A stretch of 31,014 nucleotides of DNA from Peptococcaceae bacterium (GCA_019420345.1 JAHZHI010000018.1:1-31014), one strand, 5' to 3'; positions 6,189 through 14,882 are shown, numbered from the stretch's first letter. Notes: generated from the sequence alone by a model not told the origin. Made by a program: numbers and translations.

Positions 6189-9017
6189 ATGAAATTCAAA
6201 CGACTGTTCAGCGGCCTTTTGGCCACATTACTCATCGTCAGCACCGTTCCTGTCTCGGCCTTTGCCAGCACAACAGATGAAAGCCCAGTGGCCGCCTATA
6301 TAGACGAAAGCGCCATCAATCCAGATTACCTGGAATGGCTCGAAAACGGTCAGCAAGGCACTGCACCATCCATGCAGGACTTTTCCTACCTGGCAGACAG
6401 CTATGCCAGCCTGCTTGGCAGCATGCCTTCCACCACCAGCCGTGGTGCATTGCCTGCCAGTTATGATCTGCGTGACTATGGCAGAGTGGATCCTGTAAGC
6501 GATCAAGACGATCTTGGTGTTTGCTGGGCCATTGCCGCCGCTTCTGCAGCATCTGGCAACATCAGCGACCAATTTCCGCAGCTCTCCCTGTCCGCTATGC
6601 ACACCGCCTGGTTTTGCTACTACGGCAATGAAGAAAAAGAATTTGCGCCATTGGCCCAACCTTATCTGTCCGGCGGCAACGACGCCCGCGCCGTCGGTAC
6701 GCTGGCTGCCTGGAAAGGCCCTGTGACCAGTGACAAAGCGCCGCTCCAGGTCAATCATCCAACCCCGCTCGACGAAAGCCTGCGTTACCAAGCTGATTTC
6801 CACCTGCAAGACGCCTACTATATGTCAACAGGCATTTATGGCGGCGGTAAAAATGTCTCCAACGACATCATCAAGCAGCTGCTGATGAGTGTTGGACCTG
6901 TCACCACCAATTATTATTCCCATGGTCTCAACAGCTACAACCCAAACACCTACGCCGTCTACAACAGCACCAATCAGGCCTCTGATCATGCCGTGCTCAT
7001 TGTCGGCTGGGATGACAATTATTCAAAAGAAAACTTTATCGAAGGAAACCGGCCGGAAAATGATGGCGCTTGGCTCGTGCGCAACAGCTGGGGCAGCGAT
7101 TGGGGCGATGACGGTTATTTTTGGCTGTCCTACGAAGACAAAACCATCGTCACCGGCAACGCCTATCTGCTCGAAGAAGCCGACAACTATGCCAACAACT
7201 ATCAATACGACACCACCGGCTGGTCGTTCTCGATTGCGACGGATCCATCCAATCCAACCACCGGTACTGCAGCCAACATCTTCACCGCAAAAGGCGATGA
7301 ACAACTGGAAGCTGTCTCTTTCTATACCACCGATGCCGGCGCCGGTTACCACATCTCTGTTTATACCGGAGTCGATGAAAATCAGCCAACCTCCGGCACC
7401 TGTGTCCTCTCTGACCAAAGCGGCCGAGAAACCTATGCCGGTTATCACACCATTGAATTGGAGCAGCCAATCGCCCTGGAAAAAGGCCAGCGATTCAGCA
7501 TTGTGGTGACCTTTGAAAATCCAAACTATCGCATGCCTGTGCCAATCGAATGGTGTCAGATGTCATCGCCGAACTACGTGCCAACGTACATGGGCAGCGG
7601 CGGTGAAAGCTATGTCTATTCCAATGGCGCCTGGTACGATATCGCAGGCAGCACCAGCAACGGCTACTACATCACCAATGTCTGCATCAAAGGCTTTACC
7701 AATCCGCTGCCAGCCAGCGGCGCAGCGGTGCCAACGGTACGCTTTTCAGAAATGGAAGGCCCTGTTGCCGATGGCAGCAAACTTTCGCTGAGCACCGAAG
7801 GCAAGGCCGACATCTACTGGAGCGACGGCGGCAGCTATCAGCGTTACACCGAGCCTATCGCCCTCGACACAAGCAAGGACCAGGTAACCATCCGCGCCTA
7901 TGCAGAAATAGACGGCAAGCGCGGCAACACCACCAGCAAAACCTATACCCGTGCTCAGGCACAGCTTAGCGACCTCGCCGTCAAATACGGTGACACCATT
8001 CAGCATCTCGACGTCACACAAAGCGCCCATACCGTCACGCTGCCGCTTGAAAACGACAGTGTGCAGATCATGGGTCAAAGCGGCGACAGCATCACCATCG
8101 ATGGACAGAGCATTGCCTCCACCGATTGGAGTACGCCAATCACCCTTGAAGTTGGCCAAACCATTGACGTAAACGTTAACGTAAACGGCAGCGGTAAAAG
8201 CAGTACAACCACCGTCCTGCATATAAGCCGTGCTACCGGCGGCGCACCAAGCCAAGGCGATGGACCACTCTATCCTGTACAGATCAACGGCAAGCCAGAC
8301 CACGGCAGCCTGCTCATGTCTCCAACCCACGCGGCCAAAGGCACCACCGTCACCCTGACATTGAAACCTGATGACGGCTACACCCTTGATGATCTGACGG
8401 TTGTCACCGATCAAAACCGCAAGCTCGAACTGCGCGCCCAAGGCAACGGACGCTATACCTTCACCATGCCAAATGGCGCCGTCACCGTCTCTGTCAAATT
8501 TACTGCCATCGACGCAAATACCTTACCATTCGATGATGTGTTCTCCAGCGACTGGTTCCACGAACCGGTCCACTACGTCTACAGCCACCAGCTGATGGTC
8601 GGCACCAGCGACAACCTCTTTGAACCACAAGCCAATGTCACCCGCGCCATGATCTGGGCTGTGCTTGCTCGTCAAGCAGGCGCAGAGACCGACAATGCAG
8701 GCAGCGATTGGTACAGCGGCGTGCAAAAATGGGCTGTTGCTAACGCCATCAGCGACGGCACACGGCCAAACGACAGCGTCAGCCGCGAAGAGCTCATTAC
8801 CATGCTCTACCGCTACAAAGGCGCACCATCAGCAAATGCCGATCTCTCCGCTTACAGTGATGCAGGCACCATCTCAGCATGGGCCAGCGACGCCATGACC
8901 TGGGGCATCGAAACCGGTCTTATTACCGGCCTCTCAGACACCATCCTCGCCCCACGCAGCGGCGCCACCCGCGCTCAGCTCGCCACCATCCTCATGCGCT
9001 TCGACACCATGGCATAA
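6189..9017 (+). CDS. Secreted papain-like (C1A) protease with lectin-like, repeat and SLH domains
   Basis: A 942-residue cell-surface cysteine protease. Residues 1-26 are a signal peptide (Lys/Arg start, hydrophobic core, cleavage near AFA-ST). The C1A domain spans about 88-330 with oxyanion Gln106, nucleophile Cys112 in DLGVCWAIAAA, His266 in SDHAVLIVGWDD and Asn298 in VRNSWGSDWGDDGYF. Then come a beta-rich lectin-like domain typical of bacterial homologues (about 340-515), a chitobiase-C-terminal-like segment (about 525-595), a cadherin-like stretch, a 'bacterial repeat' (about 695-775, HGSLLMSPTHAAKGTTVTL) and SLH repeats to the end (FDDVFSSDWFHEPVHYVY..., DWYSGVQKWAVANAISDG, ISAWASDAMTWGIETGLITG). 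The SLH part should hold it non-covalently to wall polymer. The start has GGGAGGG upstream. Likely role: degrading proteins or peptides at the surface. Single-gene unit closed by a terminator at 9021. Confidence 0.9.
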   Translation: MKFKRLFSGLLATLLIVSTVPVSAFASTTDESPVAAYIDESAINPDYLEWLENGQQGTAPSMQDFSYLADSYASLLGSMPSTTSRGALPASYDLRDYGRVDPVSDQDDLGVCWAIAAASAASGNISDQFPQLSLSAMHTAWFCYYGNEEKEFAPLAQPYLSGGNDARAVGTLAAWKGPVTSDKAPLQVNHPTPLDESLRYQADFHLQDAYYMSTGIYGGGKNVSNDIIKQLLMSVGPVTTNYYSHGLNSYNPNTYAVYNSTNQASDHAVLIVGWDDNYSKENFIEGNRPENDGAWLVRNSWGSDWGDDGYFWLSYEDKTIVTGNAYLLEEADNYANNYQYDTTGWSFSIATDPSNPTTGTAANIFTAKGDEQLEAVSFYTTDAGAGYHISVYTGVDENQPTSGTCVLSDQSGRETYAGYHTIELEQPIALEKGQRFSIVVTFENPNYRMPVPIEWCQMSSPNYVPTYMGSGGESYVYSNGAWYDIAGSTSNGYYITNVCIKGFTNPLPASGAAVPTVRFSEMEGPVADGSKLSLSTEGKADIYWSDGGSYQRYTEPIALDTSKDQVTIRAYAEIDGKRGNTTSKTYTRAQAQLSDLAVKYGDTIQHLDVTQSAHTVTLPLENDSVQIMGQSGDSITIDGQSIASTDWSTPITLEVGQTIDVNVNVNGSGKSSTTTVLHISRATGGAPSQGDGPLYPVQINGKPDHGSLLMSPTHAAKGTTVTLTLKPDDGYTLDDLTVVTDQNRKLELRAQGNGRYTFTMPNGAVTVSVKFTAIDANTLPFDDVFSSDWFHEPVHYVYSHQLMVGTSDNLFEPQANVTRAMIWAVLARQAGAETDNAGSDWYSGVQKWAVANAISDGTRPNDSVSREELITMLYRYKGAPSANADLSAYSDAGTISAWASDAMTWGIETGLITGLSDTILAPRSGATRAQLATILMRFDTMA

Positions 9018-9020
9018 TCA

Positions 9021-9056
9021 AAAAGCGTCTCTTCCAATTTGGAAGAGACGCTTTTT
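9021..9056. terminator. Bidirectional terminator between the protease gene and the cut operon
   Basis: AAAAGCGTCTCTTCC (9021-9035) pairs with GGAAGAGACGCTTTT (9041-9055) around AATTT, with A and T runs giving a T tail on both strands. It ends the SLH protease transcript on + and the microcompartment operon on -. A short AATGGC/GCCATT dyad lies at about 9062-9076. Confidence 0.9.
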
Positions 9057-9091
9057 TCTGTAATGGCGGCTGCCATTGCTGAGGTTTTTGA

Positions 9092-9370
9092 TTACTTCTG
9101 AGGAAGGATGTCTTCCACTTCTGCATGTGGACGTGGAATCACGTGTACGGAAAGCAGTTCGCCAACGCGCTGTGCAGCAGCGGCACCAGCGTCGGTAGCA
9201 GCTTTTACAGCGCCAACATCGCCGCGCACCATAACCGTGACGAGCCCGCCGCCAACAAATTCTTTGCCAATGAGGGTAACGTTTGCAGCCTTTACCATGG
9301 CATCTGCTGCTTCAATGGCGCCTACTAAACCTTTGGTTTCGATCATACCGAGTGCTTCATTCTTTGTCAT
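9092..9370 (-). CDS. Microcompartment shell hexamer protein, canonical BMC-H (PduA/PduJ/CutN type)
   Basis: A 92-residue single-domain shell protein covering nearly the whole sequence with the BMC fold: ALGMIETKGLVGAIEAADAMVKAANVTLIG, the pore-loop segment KEFVGGGLVTVMVRGDVGAV, then KAATDAGAAAAQRVGEL and the VHVIPRPHAEVE tail. Such proteins form hexagonal tiles that make up most shell facets, with a small central pore for substrates. The very small pore residues (GGG) fit passage of a small solute such as choline or trimethylamine; this is inference. It is the last gene of the cut operon, with its own strong AGGAGGA site and perhaps an extra promoter (9391-9419), as expected for the most abundant shell component. 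Confidence 0.95.
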   Translation of the reverse strand: MTKNEALGMIETKGLVGAIEAADAMVKAANVTLIGKEFVGGGLVTVMVRGDVGAVKAATDAGAAAAQRVGELLSVHVIPRPHAEVEDILPQK

Positions 9371-9390
9371 GTTGAATTCCTCCTAAAAAA

Positions 9391-9419
9391 TATATAACGT
9401 TAATTTTTTTACTTCACAA
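9391..9419 (-). promoter_or_regulatory. Possible internal promoter ahead of the last BMC-H gene
   Basis: On the minus strand TTGTGA (9414-9419), 17-bp spacer, TATATA (9391-9396), set in an AT-rich patch overlapping the pduL stop codon. Neither hexamer is perfect. It would raise expression of the major shell hexamer above the rest of the operon. Confidence 0.3.
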
Positions 9420-10065
9420 TTTTCACAGTTGTCGCTGCCGTGACGCCCATGGCGTTGGCTTCTTCCATGTCCAGATGACATTCAAGCTTGGAGCTTTCGG
9501 TCACACGAATAGCCACCTTGCTGAAGATGCCGCCGCGCGGCCCCTCCACTTTGAGGCACACCAGCTGTCCATCCTGCACGCCAAAATGCTGCGCATCGGC
9601 CGGCGTCATATGAATGTGGCGCTGTGCCGCAATGGCCCCTTCTGTCGTCTGCACCGAGCCGCGCGGACCAACGATGGTGAGGCCTGGTGTGCCTTGTAAA
9701 TCGCCGGACAGTTTCACCGGCACTTTCACGCCCAGTTTGAAACCATCGCCTGCCAAAAGCTCGATCTGTGTCTGGCTGCGAGCCGGCCCCAGCACGCGCA
9801 CTTTTTCAATGGCGCCCTTTGGACCGCAGAGGGTGACGGTTTCCTTACAGGCAAACTGGCCTGGCTGAGAAAGATCCTTCATCGGCGTCAGCTGATAGCC
9901 GATGCCAAAAAGCCGCTCCACGTCACTTTGTGACAGATGCACGTGGCGGTTGGAAATCCCCACTGGGATCTCATCGCCAGTTTGCGGCGCTGGTGTGTTC
10001 TTTGCTGCAGCCTGCACCGCTGTGAGCAGCGCGTCTAAAATGACTTCGTAATCCTTACTGGCCAT
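9409..10065 (-). CDS. pduL: PduL-type phosphotransacylase
   Basis: Converts acetyl-CoA and phosphate to acetyl phosphate and CoA inside the microcompartment, regenerating CoA for the aldehyde dehydrogenase. Two PduL domains carry the zinc-binding histidines: NRHVHLSQSD near residue 40 and QRHIHMTPAD near 150. The length (218) is normal. The N-terminus (about residues 1-22, KDYEVILDALLTAVQAAAK) is a predicted amphipathic helix followed by a Pro/Thr linker, the usual encapsulation peptide. Start at ATG 10065, nine bases after GAGG, is preferred; the ATG at 10071, overlapping the upstream stop codon, has the site only about three bases away. No acetate kinase gene is present in the window, so ATP formation from acetyl phosphate must rely on an unlinked enzyme. 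Confidence 0.93.
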   Translation of the reverse strand: MASKDYEVILDALLTAVQAAAKNTPAPQTGDEIPVGISNRHVHLSQSDVERLFGIGYQLTPMKDLSQPGQFACKETVTLCGPKGAIEKVRVLGPARSQTQIELLAGDGFKLGVKVPVKLSGDLQGTPGLTIVGPRGSVQTTEGAIAAQRHIHMTPADAQHFGVQDGQLVCLKVEGPRGGIFSKVAIRVTESSKLECHLDMEEANAMGVTAATTVKIVK

Positions 10066-10067
10066 GA

Positions 10068-11687
10068 TCATTCACCTCGCAGCACCTTAGCAAGCATGCT
10101 GATGATGTCGTTCAGCTGATCGACATCGATTGGCTGATCGCTGACCTTGGCACCGTTGCAGCAGCCCGTAGATGCGCCGCCATTCTGATACTGTTCTGGT
10201 GTCAGGTACTGTGCGCCAGCGCCAACAGTCGACGTACGTGCACAGGTGGATGGTGCCTGACAGCTGCTGCCGTTTGCACCGGTGAGCTGCGCCAGTTCTG
10301 GATGGTTGAAGGTTGGGTCGTCAGCGGCCATGGTGGCGCAGGCTTTTTGACCGAAGGCCACTTTTTTGATGTTAATGAGGTTCATTGGGCTGACGTTTTC
10401 CGACGTGGAACTGCCGCCCCAGGTGCCGCAGCCCAGCGTGAAGGATGGGAAGAGGCCCGTGCTGCCGCCGGTGCCGCCCATGCTGCCGCCAGTGTTGACA
10501 AGAATGCGGGAAGCTGGCTTGCGGGTAAATTCAAGGATGATGTTTCTGTCTTCGGTGTGCAGGCTCATGGTGTGGCCGATGCCGTTTTGCAGCAATTCAA
10601 TGCTGAGGTCGCAGGCTTCGTGCCAATCCTTGACCACATAGAACGCCAATACCGTTGTCAGCTTTTCATAGGAAAGCGGATAGCCTTCGCCGACGCCGCC
10701 CTGTGCCCCGATCAGCACCGTGGTGTTGGCAGGGATGCTGATTCCAGCAGCGCTTGCGATCACTTGTGGTGAGCGGCCAACGAATTTCGCATTCATGGCA
10801 TGGCCATTCTTGAAGAGCAGCTTGCACACTTTGTCAGTTTCCTCGGTGCTCATAAAATAAGCGCCTTGGTTTTTCAGTTCAGCGATGACCGCATCTTTGT
10901 TGCATTCTTCACAGATGATGGATTGTTCCGATGCACAGATGGTGCCATAGTCAAAGGTCTTGCTGGCAATGATGTTGGTCACGGCCTGCTTGATGTTGGC
11001 AGTGCGTTCAATATAGGCTGGAGAGTTCCCCGCACCAACACCAAGAGCAGGTTTGCCGGCGCTGTAAGCCGCCTTGACCATGCCAGGACCGCCGGTGGCA
11101 ATGATCATCTTTACTTCTTTGCAATGCATCAGCTCGTTGGTGGCTGGCATGGATGTCATGGTGATGCAGCCGATGGTGTTCTCCGGTGCGCCAGCTTCAA
11201 CGGCTGCCTGTGCCATCAGCTCAGCAGCACGAGAGGTGCATTTGACAGCGGATGGATGCGGCGAGAAGACGATGGCGTTGCGGGATTTGACTGCGATGAT
11301 GGACTTGAAAATGGCGGTTGACGTTGGGTTGGTGGATGGCACAATGCCCATCAAAAGCCCAACAGGATCGGCCACGTCCATAGTGCCTGCCACTGGGTCT
11401 TCGTGGATGACGCCGATGGTTTTCATGTCTTTGATGGCGTTGTACACCAGCGTTGATGCCATGTGGTTTTTGTACGTTTTGTCGGCAATTTTCCCAAAGC
11501 CGGTTTCTTCTACTGCCATCTGTGCCAGAGAAACAGCGTTTTCCTCTGCCACACGGACCATGTTACGAATGATCCGGTCAATCTGCTCTTCGGTATAAGT
11601 TGCCAGGCGTTCAGTGGCGATCTGCCCTTTGCGCGCAAGATTTCTGGCTTCCTGTACCGAGCGTAAATCATAATCGATAGTTTCCAT
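10068..11687 (-). CDS. cutF: CoA-acylating acetaldehyde dehydrogenase (catalytically intact)
   Basis: Oxidises acetaldehyde released by CutC to acetyl-CoA with NAD+. Of the two aldehyde dehydrogenase homologues in the operon this is the one with the nucleophile: Cys251 in the segment FDYGTICASEQS, equivalent to AdhE and PduP-type enzymes. Also seen are the cofactor-binding stretches VPSTNPTSTAIFKSI and TGGPGMVKAAY and the substrate-site NTGGSMGGTGGSTGLFPS. 539 residues, longer than PduP because the C-terminus continues through a Gly/Ser/Cys-rich linker into a terminal amphipathic helix (about residues 520-538, VDQLNDIISMLAKVLRGE), a probable encapsulation peptide. AAGGAGG precedes the ATG by 11 bases. 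pduL follows directly, linking the two steps. The symbol follows the choline-cluster convention. Confidence 0.92.
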   Translation of the reverse strand: METIDYDLRSVQEARNLARKGQIATERLATYTEEQIDRIIRNMVRVAEENAVSLAQMAVEETGFGKIADKTYKNHMASTLVYNAIKDMKTIGVIHEDPVAGTMDVADPVGLLMGIVPSTNPTSTAIFKSIIAVKSRNAIVFSPHPSAVKCTSRAAELMAQAAVEAGAPENTIGCITMTSMPATNELMHCKEVKMIIATGGPGMVKAAYSAGKPALGVGAGNSPAYIERTANIKQAVTNIIASKTFDYGTICASEQSIICEECNKDAVIAELKNQGAYFMSTEETDKVCKLLFKNGHAMNAKFVGRSPQVIASAAGISIPANTTVLIGAQGGVGEGYPLSYEKLTTVLAFYVVKDWHEACDLSIELLQNGIGHTMSLHTEDRNIILEFTRKPASRILVNTGGSMGGTGGSTGLFPSFTLGCGTWGGSSTSENVSPMNLINIKKVAFGQKACATMAADDPTFNHPELAQLTGANGSSCQAPSTCARTSTVGAGAQYLTPEQYQNGGASTGCCNGAKVSDQPIDVDQLNDIISMLAKVLRGE

Positions 11688-11711
11688 ATGATCTACAACC
11701 TCCTTCTGATG

Positions 11712-12308
11712 TTATTGTCTATTTTCATAATGGCTGCATAAAGCCGCTAATAATTGTTTTTTATTTGCTTTTGTGCGTGTCGTTCCGCTCAGATTCAGCC
11801 CTTCGTAGTCTCGGGCCAATCGGCGCAAGAGTGCCACGCGGCAGGATGTCAGCGCATTCATCACTGCTTCCAGTCCATGTGCTTCAACGAGGTGATCGAC
11901 GATCGCTTTGGACAGGGTGTTTGCAGCAAGCTTCAACGGCGCCGTCGGCTGTCCATCGGCAGACTCTGGTTCACTCAAGCCTCGCCTGGGACACCCTCCC
12001 TGTTCCTGCGCTGCGCGCTGCTCGATCAGCGGCACGGCATTCACAATCGTTTCGCCCACTTCCGGATGAGGCCGAGGGATGACATGCTGGGTCACAAGCG
12101 CACGTTCGCCCAGGCGTGCCGCCGCTGCTGCTCCGGCATCCACCGAAGCCTTCACAGCGGCCACATCCCCAGTCACCGTGATGGTGACCAAACCGCCTTT
12201 GACAAACGTTCTTTCCAAGAGCCGCACTTCTGCAGCTTTCAGCATGGCGTCGGCCGCTTCGATGGCTGGCACCAGGCCATAGGTTTCAATCATTCCTAAC
12301 GCTTCCAT
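11712..12308 (-). CDS. BMC-H shell protein with a C-terminal extension (PduK/EutK-like architecture)
   Basis: 198 residues. Residues 1-88 are a complete BMC-H domain (ALGMIETYGLVPAIEAADAMLKAAEV ... RTFVKGGLVTITVTGDVAAVKASVDAGAAAAARLGE ... HVIPRPHPEV). Residues 89-127 are a low-complexity linker. Residues 128-198 form a separate, mostly helical, basic domain (LSKAIVDHLVEAHGLEAVMNAL ... LRRLARDYEGLNLSG..., ending KKQLLAALCSHYENRQ). EutK has a BMC domain followed by a helix-turn-helix-like nucleic-acid-binding domain, and PduK has another extension; this C-terminus is of the same general kind, with a faint resemblance to SAP/Rho-N helices, but I do not recognise it firmly. It may face the lumen or cytosol and tether enzymes, RNA or DNA. 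GGAGG is five or six bases before the ATG. Confidence 0.87.
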   Translation of the reverse strand: MEALGMIETYGLVPAIEAADAMLKAAEVRLLERTFVKGGLVTITVTGDVAAVKASVDAGAAAAARLGERALVTQHVIPRPHPEVGETIVNAVPLIEQRAAQEQGGCPRRGLSEPESADGQPTAPLKLAANTLSKAIVDHLVEAHGLEAVMNALTSCRVALLRRLARDYEGLNLSGTTRTKANKKQLLAALCSHYENRQ

Positions 12309-12330
12309 GGCGTTCCTCCTTTATTGTCAA

Positions 12331-12966
12331 TCAATGTGTCACGTAAAAGACTTTTACCTGCTCCGGTGTGCCAAACGTTAAGTGAGCGCCGCGCTTGAAG
12401 AGCAGACAGTCACCAGCGTGAGCGGTGAACACACGCCCATCTTTTTCCACGGTCAGCACGCCTTCGATGACGTAATAAATTTCTTGAAGCGCCACATCCC
12501 AGGAAAACGAGCAGCCCTCGATCTTCATAAATCCAGCGGTCAGCGGCACGCCATCGCCGCTTGTAATGAGTTCGTTGTAATACACCTGGTCACCAGCATG
12601 GCCGGTATCCAATGGCTGCCACGCTGCGGTGTTGCCGCGCACCAGCTTGAGCATGCCGGCACCATCGCTTTCAGACACATAGGGCACCTCAAGCCCTGGC
12701 AGATTGGCCAGCTGTCCGAGCAAGCCTTTTTCAAGAAGGATTTGCAGCGCCTTGTAAATGATCTCGTTGTCGCTGGCTGGCTGCGCAGCCGGACACACCG
12801 CACTGTCATTTTCACCAGCTGCACCACCTTCGCGGAAGGTGACATTCGCCTGTGCGGCAGCATCCCGCGCTGATGGTGTGATCAGTGTGTTGCTGTCAAT
12901 GAGAATCACGGTCTCGCCGTTTTGCACACAGTGCTCAACGTCCTTTGCACAAATCAGTTTTTTCAC
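12331..12966 (-). CDS. eutQ: EutQ-like cupin-domain protein
   Basis: 211 residues. Residues 1-35 (MKKLICAKDVEHCVQNGETVILIDSN...) match the start of EutQ proteins, then comes a variable linker, and residues 115-211 form the cupin barrel (VYYNELITSGDGVPLTAGFM..., CSFSWDVALQEIYYVIEGVLTVEKDGRVFTAHAGDCLLFKRG). EutQ of Salmonella has been reported to have acetate-kinase activity, but classical cupin metal ligands are not evident here; if that activity holds, it could substitute for the missing acetate kinase, turning acetyl phosphate into acetate and ATP. This is inference. GTG start, with AAAGGA about ten bases upstream. It sits between pduT and the extended BMC-H gene. Confidence 0.88.
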   Translation of the reverse strand: MKKLICAKDVEHCVQNGETVILIDSNTLITPSARDAAAQANVTFREGGAAGENDSAVCPAAQPASDNEIIYKALQILLEKGLLGQLANLPGLEVPYVSESDGAGMLKLVRGNTAAWQPLDTGHAGDQVYYNELITSGDGVPLTAGFMKIEGCSFSWDVALQEIYYVIEGVLTVEKDGRVFTAHAGDCLLFKRGAHLTFGTPEQVKVFYVTH

Positions 12967-13006
12967 AGAATCACATCCTTTCCCAGAGAATGGAACGTGT
13001 GTCGTA

Positions 13007-13552
13007 TTATAACAGGGTTGGAATCAGCAATTCCGATGGCGATGGGATCACTTCCGCGTTGATGAGCAGGCCCTTTTCCATTGCAATGGCTTTGCCGGCA
13101 TCGGTGCCTGCCTGCACCGCAGCCACGTCGCCAGTGTAGGTGAAGTAGCTCTTACCGCCCAGGCCGTTGCCCAGACGCAGCTCAATCGGTTCCAATTCTG
13201 CCGCTTTCAGGATGGCATCGGCACACACGATCATGGTCGCCATTGAAAACGATTCCATAATGCCGACCGCCTGCACGCGTTCCGGCATCGTTGCTCCGGA
13301 AATCGCCGGGAACACGCCGGCATCCACATTTGGAATGATGATCGAATCGACAAAGAATTCTTCGGCCATGCGTTCACCAATACGCACCGAATCTTCGACG
13401 GCTGCCACATCGCCGTGTACAATGGCGATGTATTTTCCTGGACAGGTCGAGGTGGCCGCTGCAAATTCGACATCAGAAATCTTTGCCATTTGATCGGCTG
13501 CGTAGATGCCTCTAGCAATACTATTAAATTCAACCATTCCTATCGCGCGCAT
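13007..13552 (-). CDS. pduT: PduT-like tandem-BMC shell protein with probable pore [4Fe-4S] cluster
   Basis: 181 residues in two BMC domains (about 1-90 and 93-181), a pseudohexameric trimer. The first domain carries Cys37 in STCPGKYIAIVHGD, the position corresponding to Cys38 of Salmonella PduT, whose three copies hold a [4Fe-4S] cluster at the trimer centre. The rest also follows PduT (AIGMVEFNSIARGIYAADQMAK, PAISG, VGIMESFSMATMIVCADAILKAAE, EKGLLINAEVIPSPSE). Known role of PduT: proposed electron transfer through the shell or cluster repair. It lies one base downstream of the PduS-like gene, so the two are co-translated partners. The ATG start has AAGGAGA upstream. Confidence 0.93.
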   Translation of the reverse strand: MRAIGMVEFNSIARGIYAADQMAKISDVEFAAATSTCPGKYIAIVHGDVAAVEDSVRIGERMAEEFFVDSIIIPNVDAGVFPAISGATMPERVQAVGIMESFSMATMIVCADAILKAAELEPIELRLGNGLGGKSYFTYTGDVAAVQAGTDAGKAIAMEKGLLINAEVIPSPSELLIPTLL

Positions 13553-13553
13553 G

Positions 13554-14882
13554 TTACTGTCTCCTTATCTCAATATAATCTGGTGTCACTGTTATCACAC
13601 TGCCGCTCACGCTCGCGTGAATGGCAGCGCCAAGGCTGTCGGCAGGAATGCTGCCGATCATCTGACCCGCCTCCACATGCTGGCCCACGCTCACCATTGG
13701 CTGTGCCGGTGCGCCCACATGCTGCCGTGTGCTGATGCGCACCACCTCTGGCGTCAGCGTGATCTCGCTAAGCGGCGCCGGTCTATCAAAATCGCGCAGG
13801 CCCAAACGTGCAATCAAGCGCTTGCTTGGCACCAGTCGGTATTCACGCACGCTGCGCGCCGAAAAATGCTCCTGCGTTCTCTGATAGCGGATGTTGTCCT
13901 TGGCGAGCATCGCCTTAATGGACATATTGGCCATCTTTGGATGCAGTCCTGCCGGGCAGGAAAAGAGCTCGCACAGGTTGCACTGACAGCACAGATACGC
14001 CATCTGCAGCCCTTCCGCTTCGCCAAAAGGATAGCTTTGCGCCCGCATCATTTTATGAGGCTGCATGTTATGGCCCAAAAGATACCTTGGGCACAGATCG
14101 GTGCACATGCGGCACTGTTCGCAGGCAGCCTTATTGACTTTCTTGGCCTGCTGTGCGGTTGTGGATTTCTTGCGAATCAGGAAATGATCCTTTGGCAGGA
14201 TGATAAAGCCTTTGTTCTTTTTGCTTACATAACCACCGAGCTCTTTCATCACCGGCCCCATCATTGGGCCGCCATCGATGACGGCGTAGTCGCTGAAATC
14301 GTCGATGCCGCTCAGCTTCAGCACATCGAGAATCGGCGTGCCCACTGGCACCTTGACCGTCAGGCGCTGCGGCACATCACCGGCAATAGTGATGTATTTT
14401 TCTGTCACGGCCTGTCCCTGGCTGGCTTTATAAATATTGAGCGCCGTTTCTGAGTTGACCACCACGCAGCCCACCATGATCGGCAGCCCGGCTTCCGGCA
14501 CCACGCGCCCTGTCAGCTCGTAAACGAGCACCTGCTCGTCGCCTGCTGGGTACACATCCGGCAGTTCACCAATTTCTACTTCCTGCTCCAAATGCAGGGC
14601 CTGAATGCGTGTCTGCAAATGTGCGATGACGTCGCCATGCTTCTTTTTGATCCCGATGATCGCTTTTTTGGCATGCACTGCACGGCCCGCCATGGCAAAA
14701 CCTTGAAGAATTTCGTCGGCGCAGACTGCCATCAGCTGCTGGTCCACACGCAGCAATGGCTCGCATTCTGCGGCATTCATTAAAATATATTCTGCTTCAG
14801 CGGCGAGCTTTGCATGCGTCGGAAATCCCGCGCCACCGGCGCCAATGATACCCGCCTCTCTGATCTGATTGATAAGGTCCAT
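13554..14882 (-). CDS. pduS: PduS/RnfC-like Fe-S flavoprotein (NADH-dependent electron transfer)
   Basis: 442 residues. N-terminal RnfC-type NADH/FMN region with the glycine loop GIIGAGGAGFPTHAK and NAAECEPLL; a SLBB-like central part; then two [4Fe-4S] motifs, CEQCRMCTDLCPRYLLGH and LCCQCNLCELFSCPAGLHP; and a C-terminal barrel-sandwich-like part (PLSEITLTPEVVRISTRQHVG...). In B12-dependent Pdu compartments PduS reduces cobalamin. Here the lyase is a glycyl-radical enzyme needing no B12, so a general role as an NADH oxidase feeding electrons to the PduT cluster or to CutD is more plausible (inference). The start ATG 14882 has GGGG seven bases before it; a GTG six bases upstream is too near that site. 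Confidence 0.9.
   Translation of the reverse strand: MDLINQIREAGIIGAGGAGFPTHAKLAAEAEYILMNAAECEPLLRVDQQLMAVCADEILQGFAMAGRAVHAKKAIIGIKKKHGDVIAHLQTRIQALHLEQEVEIGELPDVYPAGDEQVLVYELTGRVVPEAGLPIMVGCVVVNSETALNIYKASQGQAVTEKYITIAGDVPQRLTVKVPVGTPILDVLKLSGIDDFSDYAVIDGGPMMGPVMKELGGYVSKKNKGFIILPKDHFLIRKKSTTAQQAKKVNKAACEQCRMCTDLCPRYLLGHNMQPHKMMRAQSYPFGEAEGLQMAYLCCQCNLCELFSCPAGLHPKMANMSIKAMLAKDNIRYQRTQEHFSARSVREYRLVPSKRLIARLGLRDFDRPAPLSEITLTPEVVRISTRQHVGAPAQPMVSVGQHVEAGQMIGSIPADSLGAAIHASVSGSVITVTPDYIEIRRQ

Noticed and set aside
6065..6280. Small + strand open frame across the hairpin upstream of the protease
   Set aside because: It spans the terminator-like repeat and runs into the signal peptide region of the real gene in another frame, with no ribosome site.
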